DNA from: Prostheceraeus crozeri
Lineage: Eukaryota; Platyhelminthes; Polycladida; Euryleptidae
Direction of reading: 5' to 3'
Length of the DNA: 64,000 bases
NCBI GenBank assembly: GCA_907163375.1
Contig: CAJQUW010005278.1
Span: 310,001 to 374,000, forward strand
Part shown: in pieces, positions 23,456 through 35,763 of the stretch
Position numbering within the stretch: the stretch's first letter is position 1
Layout: each line of letters begins with the position of its first letter
The notes under the pieces: model-generated
Database searches by the model: none
Told to the model about the DNA's origin: nothing
The model's input: the letters and a program-made list of their open reading frames with translations, nothing else
Translations under genes and position numbers: made by a program

Positions 23456-26400
23456 TCCTACACCTGCGTAAATCACGATGTTTCTGCGTAAATGGGGTAA
23501 AAAAAGCGTTGCGTAAAGTGAATTTTTAACGATTCTTATATACTTTTTAACGGCAGTGTACTTCTTGCCATCTTGAAATAATGGTATTGATTGTACTATT
23601 TGCCCATCTGAATAATGATACTAAGCTTTCTAGAAACTGAACTTGCTTTTATTTATTGCCATAGAGTAGGTATATTAGGTAGTGTTAACCCAGCATTTAT
23701 TAAATCCCCAATGTGTATACCCTTTCGATTTTATTAAATGAACTCAAGGGAGACACAGGTGGTATTTGTCACCAAATCTTAGATATGCAAATCTTTGCAG
23801 TTTTACAGAAATTACAACTGAGCTGACTGAACATGATAGTAATGCAGAAGGAAATGATGTTGGAGAGGTAAAAAATTGTTAAATTCGCAATTCGATGGGT
23901 TTTTCATGCTCAACCTCAAGAGTATTTTCTTAAGCGTGATCATATCACAGGCAACCTGCAACTGGTGGAGCACAATAACAGAATCAAAGACAATGATTTC
24001 AATTAACTTTGAAAGACAGAAATGGGTTCACATCACTATTCAGATTTTAGAGATGAAACATGAATTTAATGATCGAATAATAAAATCATGCCGGTGAAAA
24101 TTGAATTAAAAACTTGAAATTTCAGCCAAGAAAGCATGAATAATATCGTGACTTTTTCATGAAGATTTTCATTATAATATGGATCATGAAATTCCCTTGA
24201 TAATCAGCTTGATTTCCTCCTAGTTAGGATGCTCATTAGCAAATATTCATTCCTTTTGATACTACTTGTTTCATACTACTTGTTTAGGGGAGTCATCTCG
24301 GTAGTATATAAATTGGCAAATTTTGACCTTTTTCAAAACTGCTCAAATAATTTTTTTAGACCACGGGAACGTAATCTCCGCAAAATACTGAATCTGTACA
24401 CAGATGTACTGTACTGTACTGTACACAGATACTTTTTTGAGTCGAAACTCTACCTATGTATCCCTACTCTATGTTATTGCTTCTATTCTCAGATGCTACG
24501 TCCATCGAAGACAATAGCATAGTCGCGCGGATTCCAGGGTAGTCACAGAATTAGATTGTTTAAGCGTACCACTTTGCTAGAAGCGCAAGCTGATTCAAAA
24601 CGATGGCGCATATAGGAACCTACTATGGGCAAAAAGAAATTTTTAATACCTCGCAGAGATAGGAAAAATCGTCGTGCGTCGCCTGCGGATTGCTGTAAAT
24701 TCCTTCAAAATGCTTGGATCGCCACAATTCCTTCAGATTCGAAGAATTCAGATCATTGCGTAAAAGTTTTCTCGATAATGTTGGGCCTCCGATCATTATT
24801 TAAAAAGTTAGCAGGCGCACGAAAAAACGTTCACAAACTTCTCTGTAGAACTTGACATCGGCTGTGTCTCTTTGCTGTGTGATCCGGTTGATAAGTCATC
24901 TAAACTTTGCGCAATTTGGCGTGTTTAATGTTGAACTGGCTGCTCATTGTTCGATTGCTGTGGTATTATGTCAACAGATTGTGCCATTTTATTAACATTA
25001 CATATTCCAATGTTTCCTTTCTAGTCAAACGGAAGAAGAGACGACCTGTCTAATTCTGTGATTACAGCCAATGGAGCTTTTCATGCATGTAGCGTGTTTT
25101 AAAAGCGGATAAATTATTGCAAGAATTCTCCTGAAAATCGCGCGATTTTGAGTTTTGACCGACTAACGATCTAGAACATAGCGTCAATATGACAACATTA
25201 CTGAGTGCAGCATGTTACGGTGATCAAAATTCATTCCGAATTGGAGCTCATTTATTTGGATGAGCAGCTATGGTTTTGTTCCAGTTCAATATATAGCTGA
25301 GATTCCAGCAGACTATTTGTAATTTTCATGCATCCTCAAAAGTGTCTATCTGAGTTGTATTCAGCATGGCAAAAATTTCCCAATCCAATCACACATGCTC
25401 CCAACATTTTCTTGACGTTATCATGCGATAACTGATCAAAGCAAATCGTTTATCCAACTTTTTCATTGATAGATTGGTCGGTCGCGACCTGTTGTGGCCC
25501 TCCGGACCATGGTTCTCCATCGGCCGCCAATATAAACATGCCGCACATCGTCAAGGTAGCGGGTTTACGGTCGCCACGTACCTTCCCATTGGTCCATGTA
25601 CCACTCTACTAAGCAGAGTTTTATCATAGCTGGTGTCCAATGAATGTCAGTTTTCTTTCTGTTGCCATAATTGAGTGAATTATTAAGTGAAAATGACACC
25701 ACGATAAGTGACCTGTGCAGCAGTTTCAGCAGGTTGACTCTTTCATTAATCTTCTTTTTATTATGGCCTATAAATTTTCGATAGGGTCTAATAATATTTC
25801 GATCGGCACTGTTAGATGGCATCATTTAGTAAGTTTTGTTAAGTTGCAGTCGAAACAAGTTGTGTACATATCATTCAGCTTTCCTAATCCTGTTTTAAAC
25901 AAGGAGAGATAGTCAATTACACACAATTGCTCGTAATATGCAGCACTGTATGCATGCTTTCAAGTGCTCTAAAATGCGCTGATGACGGCGACGGTTATTA
26001 AAACTGAATGTTCGCATCGTTATAGTCAGGCTTTTTGCTCTGCTAAAACTGAGGTAAATTTGTGGAGCATATCTGCAAATAATAGGAATGTATTGAATAA
26101 AACTGGTCTGAGATATATTTATCTCGGTGTAAGCTCACGACAAATTGAACATTTATGATGAAATCATCAGGCTACTAGTCAATTCTAGACATACAGTTCG
26201 CGAACTTTTATTAGGAAGAGCTGCAATTTTCTTGAAAAATCCTTAGTAGTGAAAACTGTGCCCTACTTGCGAGGGATAGGTACATGTATAATTCAGTGTT
26301 ATGAATAGGAACCTGTATGACTTCTGTCTTACTGGATAGGTACATGTGTTTGGTAGACTGGGTTGAGTACATTGCGTTTCGGAACGTCTGTGATCGAACT

Positions 26401-27139
26401 TGTGCGACTTGGTTCTGAGTACTTGGGTACGTACCGATAGACGTCCGTTGTTTGATTTTGAATAGGTTTGCTCAATTGCGACTATTGTGACAATTATTTC
26501 AAATGTAGCACTATTTAGATGTGAAACTTTAATGTGCAGTTATGATTTAGTTGCTCCCCAATAAGAAAACCAATTGCAGAACTATGTTTAAAATGAAAAA
26601 GACAAGAGATTTACAATGTAAGTTTAATTTAAGCATTAAAAATAAAGGATGGGTACAGATCACGTCCCTCAGGCGACTCCATGATCTTTAGGAAGTCATC
26701 ACACCATTCATGAAATGTCTGATTGTTGGTGAAGTCATGCTCACACGTGTACCGGACACTTCACTGGTAGTCCACTCCGCCTTTGAAGTGCTGTCACAGT
26801 TAAAGTTTTCCATAAGGCCACTTTGCAGCCGCAACAGAGATGCATGGTCATATCCAACTGACCTCCCATAATGACTTGGCTGTCATTTTGAAAATAGAAT
26901 AAAGGTTTTGAGGACATGCTTCTTGTTACGGAACGTTGAGGATAAGTACTTAACAGTTTGGAACAATGACATCCTTTATGTAGTTATATAGTCTTTAGGG
27001 AAGTTGGGTACCTCTCTGATTGGCTGTTAGGATTTCCTTTGTTTAAAAAGTATACAAGTCCGAGGTTTGTACCAATTCTTATCAAAGGTTCTAATCCTCA
27101 CGTTCACAAGTTACAATTATTTTAAATCGAGAAGTCATT
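23456..27139. other. intergenic, no gene recognised
   Basis: No domain-bearing frame is seen. A short TGTAC microsatellite lies at about 24405-24424. At about 26637-26960 the minus strand has patchy frames with Cys/His-rich text, broken by stops, with an AATAAA-like signal downstream. It may be a decayed gene of the outer viral element but cannot be supported. The left end of the outer element should lie in or near this stretch; no boundary is visible because its partner repeat is outside the window. Confidence 0.4.
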
Positions 27140-27607
27140 ATGGATCGCAAACAGGAAGCTGCAGTTGAGAACGGTACTGCTGATCGTACTACTTCATCTC
27201 AATCGCCAATGGAACGTACCAATACACCTCCCCAATCTCCGATGGAGCGATCTACAACACCAAACGAGCCGGTGGTGTTCACCCAAGCCCCTGCATCGCC
27301 CGACTACTCGAGTGATGATAATGACGTATCAATCGAGACGATGCGGCACATGAATAAAAAGTCCATGCGAACGCCACTATATGGAAGGGTCACTGTCAAA
27401 GTGAAGAACGCGCCGAAAAAGTATCACACCAAACGGGTCTTCATGTGAATGGAGCCGAACGAGCAGAACCTCACAACCGCTCTCGAATTTTCAATCATCG
27501 ACCTTGACACACCACGTCGCTGTCCCTGTGCGCCCAAAAAGACCAGGATCCATGTGAAAGTGGACTTGAAAAAACTTGTACCCCTTCCTTACCTTGATGA
27601 CATTTAG
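27140..27607 (+). pseudogene. unknown Ser/Thr/Pro-rich gene with in-frame TGA
   Basis: An ATG at 27140 opens a 102-codon frame ending in TGA at 27446-27448. The same frame then continues open to TAG at 27605-27607, including a Cys-containing CPCAPKKTR segment and a LVPLPYLDD end. The N-terminal half contains two imperfect SPMER repeats and an acidic SSDDND patch; the middle is basic. I do not recognise the family. A TTTAAAAAG TATA-like box lies about 90 bp upstream. Continuity past the TGA suggests one gene with a nonsense mutation, or a short protein with chance readthrough. Membership of the outer element is inferred from position and style. Confidence 0.45.
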
Positions 27608-27862
27608 TGTGTTTTTTTAATCTTTTCATTTAATATTCATTTGTATATATGAACAGACTTGTTTAATCATTTCACAAATCGGTCTTCAATTAAGGTCTGA
27701 ATGGGAAAGGGGAATAACTATCTACAATTAATGATGTTCAATAACTGAATTGAAACAAAAAAATCAAATATGAAGACTTCAACTTGAAATAAATAGGAAC
27801 ATATAACTTTTAAAGAAACAGTTATGTTGTTAATTTTAAAATGCTTGTAGCAGTCCAGGATG

Positions 27863-28172
27863 ATGTCATAAATGTGTCATACACGACACCATAAGAATGA
27901 GAATGAAAATACCATTCGAATGATATAAGGTATGTACCTATTCGATGGGAAAATCCTAGTTGTATGCAACTGTAAGCAAACAGACAAATGTTAGATTTTT
28001 AAATTCACTAAGTTTTTAGCCCATTCTTTAAAGGCATGTAGCTCTCTGGTTATATGTCATACATGTGTCATACAATACACGATTAGAATCAGAATGAAAA
28101 GAGCATTCGAATGATATATTGTATGTACCCATTTGATGAAAAAATCCTAGTTGTATGCATCTGTATGCAACT
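27863..28172. repeat. two direct copies of a ~120-bp repeat
   Basis: Copies at about 27863-27983 and 28053-28172 share ATGTGTCATAC, CATTCGAATGATATA, GTATGTACC, AAAATCCTAGTTGTATGCA and similar blocks in the same order and spacing. No coding content is seen. Confidence 0.7.
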
Positions 28173-28417
28173 TGAAAAATTCCAAGATTTTTTACAAAAA
28201 TGACTAAGTTTACAAATTTTCAAAGTTAAAGTTTTACAACTAAAAATGACCATAATATACAAACCTCTACACTTGACCTTGACCTTAGACCTGACCTTCA
28301 CCTTTGACCTTCATACACTTCATCCACGGCGGGGGGGGGAAATTTTGCGCGCTTCGGGCACTCGAAAATTTATTTATCCATGGGTTCCGGGTGCCATAGA
28401 TACTCTTCTTGCTTCCC

Positions 28418-28487
28418 TAACCCTAATCTTAACCCTAACCCTAAACCTAACCCTTACCCTAACCTTAACCCTAAACCTAACCCTCAT
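28418..28487 (+). repeat. interstitial telomere-like CCCTAA array
   Basis: About eleven degenerate units of CCCTAA, with CCTTAA and CCTAAA variants, run for about 70 bp. TTAGGG is the common animal telomere repeat. Here it is short and internal, flanked by unique sequence and by another tandem repeat, so it is not a chromosome end. Confidence 0.8.
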
Positions 28488-28719
28488 CATTAAATTTGAT
28501 TATTTAAATTTTGGCGCGAAATTTGAATTTTCGAAATTTGGCGGGCAATTTGAAATTTACAATTTCTTAAACAATTCAAGCATCTGATATCTTTAAATTC
28601 ACGTCATTAAATTTGATTATTTAAATTTTGGCGCGATATTTGAATTTTCGAAATTTGGCGCGCAATTTGAAATTTACGATTTCTTAAACAATTCAAGCAT
28701 CTGGTATCTTTAAATTTAA
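28488..28719. repeat. two tandem copies of a 116-bp AT-rich repeat
   Basis: Copies start at 28488 and 28604, each beginning CATTAAATTTGATTATTTAA and containing TTTTGGCGCGA and ACAATTCAAGCATCTG. They differ at only a few positions by eye. They directly follow the CCCTAA array. Confidence 0.85.
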
Positions 28720-29652
28720 ATGATAATATGTCTTTAAATAATAGCATTTCAAGCGATATATCATTCCATCATTTTATAATATTTGGAATTGACTCCAATG
28801 CTTGTATGTAGAAATCTTTCAACACATTTGATGGCACTTCCATTTCTAAGTTTAAAAATAAACCAGCTGTTTAATTTCTTGTTTGAGTTATCAATTTTGT
28901 TTGACCGCACCAATTCCAGGATGTGATGTCACAAGGTCTTTGTTCATAGTTGCTTTGTCAATTTCATATATAAAGAAGTTGCACACATCGAATTTTCACT
29001 CATTTTCAAATAATTCAGTGTCCATACCAGACGTCGTTCTTCGTTCCTCCGTTCTCCGATTCATACTACAATTCTGAAGTGAGTTTCACTACCATGTTGT
29101 GCTACTTTATAGGATATTCGAGAGTAGAAACATTATTGAGTTCTTATAACCAAATGGCTTTAAATATAGAAGTTTGGGTTTTAGGATAGGAACACTTTAT
29201 GTTACATTATTAACCATGTTTTTTAAAAAAATTTCATCCTCAATTAAGTCATTGAGCGAGAGACATGAATATATCAGTTTAAATGTAAGTGTATTTAAAT
29301 CAACAAGATTTTCACAGTTTGTTTATAAATAAAAGATACCTAAATAAAGCCTTCATCCATTTTAAATATTCAGTCTGTCATCTGCTAACAGATGTATAAA
29401 ATTCAAGCTTCTTTAATTAAACAAATTGAGGATTGGTTGAAATTTTCGAAATTTCACTTTCATTCCATTAAATTAATTTCGAAATTAAATAATTCAAGAC
29501 AGCTACTTGCAAATTTCAACTCTTTCTATGAGCAAACCGTTTTCGAATGAAAATTAAACTTTCGACTTTCGGTTTCAATTTCAACTTCAGATTTCAATTC
29601 TTTCTAAGATTTATTCAATATCAAGGTAGTACTTCTAGAGTTTTGTTGATGA

Positions 29653-29660
29653 TATATAAA
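29653..29660 (+). promoter_or_regulatory. TATA box of the spliced outer gene
   Basis: TATATAAA lies 57 bp before the ATG at 29717, a normal distance for an RNA polymerase II promoter with a short leader. Position and motif only. Confidence 0.55.
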
Positions 29661-29716
29661 TGAGTTCTCATTTAATAAGAGATAAAATTATAATCAAATT
29701 TTTTTCCTCTATAGAG

Positions 29717-31740
29717 ATGGTCCGACAAGAGAGTCTTGCACGACAGCGCCTAATTTTTCACTTGTGTGAAACATGTCAATTACCCGTTCGACATGCTAAT
29801 AAAAGCGGCACAAGAACTGCATCTTCAAAAGTGACTGTACGTATCTATACTGCCTAACTTGCAAGTCATATAAACGGAGTAATGAAAAGGTTAATACCGA
29901 AGCCTCTAAGGCATTCATTGAAAAGCATACACCATGTGCTCAGCAAAATGGGAGGAAGGGCATCAACCTCACCTCAAAGGCTGAAAAGAGGAGGTTGGAG
30001 CGGTTATTTCAAAAGGAGAGGCCGATGGAAGGTGTCCTTTCCCAGGTTGATGAGCCTACGGCAATAAAGAAACCCGTCAAGTCCCGAGTCCCAAAGAAAG
30101 CCCCCAAGTCACGACAGTTCATCGATGACACCTTAAATGATTTTGAGGTGAGTTCTGTCAATCATACATAATACCTTCAAAGGATGGCTTCTTAAAACCG
30201 AATAAATTAATTATTGGTCCATTATGCATAAAAACATATATCGTTTAAACATTTCAGGATAATGATGAGATGCCTCCTCCTAAGAAGACCAAGGTCTTAA
30301 TTCAGAAAAAGATTGTAACTAAAAATGTGAAAATGCATTTACTCCGTTAATTATTCTACCATGTAAAAAGTATTTCAACATTGTCACAACATTTCAGAGT
30401 GAGTTGCCTCAACAGACTTGTGTCAGTTTTGAAGAGGAGAAAGCGACTGAATGCTTGAGAAATGTAAGTATTAAAGTTATTCATTAGCTCTTTATGTGAA
30501 ATTGAATATGATCTTTTCTTCAGCTGTTTACAGGTGTGAACAGTATACCCCGTTTGCCTACACCGGAGAAGAAGTGTCTTCTTAGTCCCGTAAGTGTCAT
30601 TGTTTAGTTATTTGTCAATAATATTTCTCAATGCATGAAGTATTTCCAAGAACATGTATGCTTCTCAATGAGTTGCGAACATGTTATCTCATTTTTCGCT
30701 GCAGGTTGTGCGATCGCTGTCCCTCAGGAAGCATCGAAGTTTCCTATCGACGCCAGTGACGAGTACGTCGGTGGAAGATAATGAAGAAAAGCCTTATTCG
30801 ATTCGGGAGTCTTCATCAGAGGACGATGAAACCTCGTTAGCGACTTCATCTGATGAGGAAACTTCGTCAGCGACTTCTTCCCCGACATCTTCCGATGAGG
30901 ATGTAAGTATTAATGTTGGTCAACTGCATGAGTACAGAATTTTCTATTAAAATATGTTTTGAAACTCACTTTACTACTAATGTTTTTTGTTTGTAATAGA
31001 TTGATTTATCTTTTAGAATGACTCGTTGCCCCGTAAGAGAGAGATTGGATCCGGTCAGAAGGTCACAATCCAGCCGGAGGTAAGAGAAATTCACTTTCGT
31101 ATCTCATCAATGGTAAAATGCTAAATAGATGATAAACAATTGTTTCTTTCGATTACAGGACTCCGCGATGTGTGCATCTCAGGAGGAGATGTCATTCAGC
31201 CACATCCGGGCTTCTCCGAGCTGGAGTGTGCGCCTTCCTTTATCACCGATGATGACACTGGCTCCGTTATCTCCACTGCGTCCTTCCTCTTCGATCCCAG
31301 CCGCAGCTCCTTCCTCTCCGATCCCAGCCGCAGATCCTTCCCCTCACGCTGCTGTACCCGCACCTCCAGCTGCTCTCCCTGTTCGACAGTACAATGTCGA
31401 TCTCGACGCGACAGTAGAAGAGGTACAAGACGGTGAGGTACAACTCCGTCGTTGCCAAGAGCGCCTAAAGGAGGTTGACGCCCGCGAGGTGAAGTTGAAG
31501 GAGGACAATAGAGGTTTGATTGAGTCTCTAAGAAATATTACTCAATCAAACCTCCTGTTGGCCTCCCAAGTAACCACCAGCCAACAGCATAACAAAGAAA
31601 CGCTTGTGCACCTCGACTGTTCCCAAAATGGCATCAGAAGAGTGTGCCTTACGAGGATGGACGATTTGGGTGGCTGTAGTGACAGCTGCAGTCACCTAAA
31701 ACTCTATCATAGTGGTATTGTCAAATGTGTTAAACTGTAA
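29717..31740 (+). CDS. multi-exon zinc-finger/acidic/coiled-coil protein of the outer element
   Basis: Seven exons can be placed by GT-AG signals: 29717-30147, 30258-~30325, 30398-30463, 30524-30589, 30705-30902, 31017-31079 and 31159-31740. Every junction I could fix joins in phase 0, and introns are 60-115 bp. The N-terminus has a CETC...CLTC pair suggesting a zinc finger, then a basic region. Exon 5 is acidic and Ser-rich (SSEDDE). The last exon has a Pro/Ala-rich hinge and a heptad-like coiled coil (about residues 90-130 of that exon). A one-base frameshift separates the first CxxC from the second near 29840, so the gene is damaged. The end of exon 2 is ambiguous. Architecture and position match the inner gene at 55388-56401. 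Function unknown; a DNA-binding regulator is possible. Confidence 0.6.
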
Positions 31741-31876
31741 CTTGATTACTTTGACTTCTATTTTCTTCTATTTTGAAAAAAAATAATTGTTGAAATTGTA
31801 TGTGTTTTTTCTTTACAACAGATCGGAACATATGGTATTGGCTGGTGATGACGCTGACGTCATTAGATGGTAGATG

Positions 31877-31884
31877 TATATAAG
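31877..31884 (+). promoter_or_regulatory. TATA box of the outer PolB gene
   Basis: TATATAAG lies 32 bp before the polymerase ATG at 31916, leaving room for a leader of only a few bases. Typical pol II TATA sequence. Confidence 0.65.
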
Positions 31885-31915
31885 GGCTTGCTAATTTCAA
31901 TCCTCATCAATAATC

Positions 31916-34900
31916 ATGGTTGTCTGTACCAAGTGTGGAAAAGTGTTCACTCTCATAGGCAATTTGCAACGTCATGATAAATTTTGTAAGTTAGGAAAAA
32001 CGTATGAATGTAGCAAGTGCCCATATAAGACGAATAGGATGGATAATCCTAAGAGGCATAAACTTGTATGCAATAATAACCCGAATGATAGCATAACAGA
32101 GTCAAATTCGAATAATCAAAATAGATCTACTTCTAAGTCAACAACCAGCGCTTCAACTAACATACAAAACTTTATGCAATACTGCTCTCGGTGTGGCAAA
32201 ACGTATAACTCTATAAGTAGATTTCGACAGCATATGAATGTACATAATACAAATAGTGAGATGAATATGCATAATAACTATGGAACTGTTAGTCTCAGCG
32301 AAAGCGCACTCAATGGCCATGCACGTGTATATGATATCACGCCAACAACACCTACTTTGAACATAACATCATTCTTGGAAAGCATGCGTTCCATGTTAGG
32401 GAATTTAGTGTCTGACTTACTCAGGAGCTATCAATTGCGCGGTCGTCTGATTGCACAAATTCGTTATGTCCGTTCTAATCCTCAAGAAGAAGAAACTTTT
32501 CTCGCACACTTTACCTCATCATCCTCAAACTATATTTATGACTATGATGCTTGGTTTCAGGATCATCTAAATAGTCTAATAGATCATATTGAAGCCTTCA
32601 CAATAAAGGGTAGCAATTGGATTATAGATGATGTACAAAATATAGAGTTCAATGTAATAACAAGTCCAATACTGTCAGGTGGACAATCATTTCCTCTACC
32701 AAAGAGGTTAAAAAACTCCAGAGCTGTCATTAATTTTAATTCAAATCCAAATGATTGCTTCCTATATGCAGTTTTATCAATATTGCATTATAATGAAGTA
32801 CCTTATTCAAGGAATGAAGTAAAATCATATAGTAAGTGGACATCTGAGCTAAATATGGAAGGCATTTCCACACCAGTATCAATCAAAGATATTCCAAAAT
32901 TTGAGAAAAATAATGATATTAAAATTAACATTCACTTTTATGAAAATGGACTCAAAGGTGTTCGTTACAATAGTAACTTTACTGGTAGGCAAACGGTTAA
33001 TATTTTGCTAATTCTAAACAATGGAGCAGCACACCATTGTGGAATTCCAAAGTTGTCAAGATTGTATAGGAGAACTTTAAAAAGACATAAATACTTTTGC
33101 GAAAGATGCACTCAGTCATTCACATGTAAGACAACACTAGAACGACATTTCCAGTTTTGCATTCGAAGAAAAGCACAAATAGAAAAAATGCCGACAGATC
33201 TAAAAGTACTAACAAGTAGCATGGAATATCAACTAAGTCCTCCTTTAGTATTTTATGCAGATATAGAGTGCTACATTGATAATAAGATACATAAACCTGC
33301 GGCCATTGGAGCTTATCATGTCTGGCATAATGCCCTTCAATCGAAATTTGAAAACAAGTATTACCTCCTTGAGGGAGAAAATTGCATTATTAGTTTCTTG
33401 CACCACTTAGAAACTGTAACCCAAGACTTATATGACAACCAATGTGCAATAACTAGGCAGCCAATGACACTGTCAGCGGATGAAAAAGCAAGCCATGAGA
33501 ATGCAGAATGTTGCAACAAATGTAAATCGAAATTCAGCGATGAATTCATAAAAGTTCGTGATCATGATCATATCACCGGACGATATAGGCAAACATTATG
33601 TAGGAAATGCAATCTCCGGTTAAGACTTAACAGACGGGAGCTCCCCATATTTTTCCATAATTTTAAGAATTATGATAGTCACATCGTTTGCTATAAAGCG
33701 ATTGGAAGAATGAAATCATGGAAATTAGATGTTGTAGCAGCAACTGCTGAAAAATATATAACTTTATCCGCCAGTGTCCCTGTAAGTGAATACAAAGGGA
33801 AGACAGTATACTTTAAACTAAAATTCTTAGACTCATATCAATTTCTAAGTGCATCGTTGAGTGAATTTGCCAAGGGCTTGCAAACGTATGAGCATATAGA
33901 GACATTACGGGTAGAATTTCCACAATTAAGTGATAATGTTTTATATCAGAAGGGAGTGTTTCCATATTCATACTTCAAAAACTTAAACACGTTGACGGAC
34001 GACTGTCTACCACCACAATTTGAATTCTATAATGATCTTACTCGTGAGCACTGTTCCGATAGTGAATATGAACACGCTAACAAGGCATGGATTGAATTTA
34101 ATTATAGCACATTTGGTGATTACATGCTGGCATATCTGAAGTTAGATGTTTTATTGTTTGCAGACACATTTGAAGTGTTTAGAGCATTGAGTCAACGTGA
34201 GGATGAAGTCGACCCTGTACATTTTGTCAGTCTCCCACATCTTAGCTTTACCTCAGCACTAAATTTCTCTTCCAATAATCCCCCACACTACATACAAGAT
34301 GAAAATATGTACAATCTATTTGAATGAGGAATTAGAGGGGGTATGACTTTCACCGACATTCACCGAGCGCGTGCACGCATTGAAGAATTAGGAAATAATA
34401 CACATGAAAGTCGACATTTCACCTACTTAGATGTTAATAACCTTTACGGTTCTTCACTCAGTAGGAATCCACCCCACTCAAATTTCAAATGGTTGAATGA
34501 AAGTGAATTAGATAATTTTTTAAATGAAGAAAATGTTCAAAATATAGATGATGATGGTGAAATCGGCTACATTTTTGATTTAGATTTAGAGTATCCTGCA
34601 GCCATTCATGATGACACCGCCGATTTCCCATTAGCTCCAGAAATGCAGATGATTGAAAAGAGAATGTTTTCACACTATATGAAAAGTCTATATTAAAAAG
34701 TAAGACCAAATACACTTTTTCTTCTATCAAGAAACTTCTGCTCCATCAATTTGATAGGGAAAATTATGTAGTCCACTACTCAATTTTAAAATTTTACTTG
34801 ATCATGGGCATGAGAATCAAGAAGATTCATAGTGGCATAAAATTCACACAAAAGCCTTGGTTAAAAACATACATTGATATGAACTCTCAAAAGAGGGCTC

Positions 34901-35763
34901 AATCAAGCACTGACTTCGAAAAGTCATTCTACAAATTGAAAAATAATTCTTTATATGGTTAAACAATGGAAAATGTAAGGAGAAGGAAAAAATTTAAACT
35001 AGTCAACAATGAGAAACAACTACTGAAATTGTCAAATCATCCTCTCTATGTTCAACACAAAATATTTGATGAAGATCTGATTGGTATGGAAATGCACAAA
35101 CCTTCAATAGTTTTAAATAAATTAATATATGTTGGTCAAGCAGTACTTGACTATAGTAAGTTGGAAATGTATCAATTATATTACAATGATCAAAAAGGAT
35201 GTCCACTGATAAATAGAACGCGGCTTTGTGGAGGTGATACCGACAGTTTCTTCCTATGTTTATACACATCACCATCTGTCCGTCTGGAGGATATACTTTT
35301 ATACTTCGATGAAAAGTTTGACTCTTCAAACTGTGACAGTCATCACCGACTATAATCAACTACAAACAAAGCTAGATTAGGTTGTTTTAAGGATGAGCGT
35401 GCTGGAAAGTTGCTTGAGGAAATGATCCTACTAAAACCGAAAATGTATTCAATAAAATATCTAGACTCTACGAATCATAGCATCAAACGTGCAAAAGGAA
35501 TTAAGAGAGCAGCAGTTAAAAAATTGAAACATAATAACTATAGGAGTTTCTATTATAGTGAGAATGATACAACTGAAGATATGACAATTAAAAATTCAAA
35601 AAATCACATAGTTAGCACAAAATCTTTTAGGAGGCTAGGTCTTTCACTTTGGGAGGATAAGCGCTGTTGGCTGGATAAAAATTTATCATTACCATATGGA
35701 CACTACAGCCTAGGTCTTCCCCCACCGTCGAAGAGAAGGAGATGCCTTCCTGTCACAGGTGAT
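31916..35763 (+). pseudogene. polB: outer element family B DNA polymerase (protein-primed type), broken and interrupted
   Basis: The gene starts with three zinc-finger-like units (CTKCGKVF..., ECSKCPYK..., YCSRCGKTY...). Next come a conserved NDCFLYAVLSILHY module and a further zinc finger (residues ~390-415). The 3'-5' exonuclease (YADIEC, HNFKNYDSH, YLKLDVLLFAD) encloses an endonuclease VII-like RDHDHITG zinc motif. The polymerase motifs are DVNNLYG (A), KNNSLYG (B) and GGDTDSFF (C). It is dead by TGA at 34325, a frameshift near 34690, TAA at 34960 and TAA at 35353. The inner element then entered at 35763. The two codons and stop that ended the gene remain at 58194-58202 beyond the insertion, followed by AATAAA. 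This enzyme replicates Polinton genomes from protein-primed ends. Confidence 0.93.

Larger units (their letters stand above)
27608..29652. other. repeat-rich non-coding region of the outer element
   Basis: No gene is seen over 2 kb. The region holds two families of direct repeats, a TGACCTT-rich tract at about 28265-28312, a G-run at 28330 and a telomere-like CCCTAA array. It corresponds in position to the non-coding stretch between terminal repeat and first gene in the inner element, so it may adjoin or include the outer terminal repeat. Confidence 0.5.

Noticed and set aside
26637..26960. A minus-strand Cys/His-containing gene left of the outer element
   Set aside because: Frames change several times with stops and no motif can be recognised, so it is only noted as possible debris.
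28418..28487. A true chromosome end
   Set aside because: The CCCTAA array is only ~70 bp, degenerate and flanked on both sides by non-telomeric sequence.
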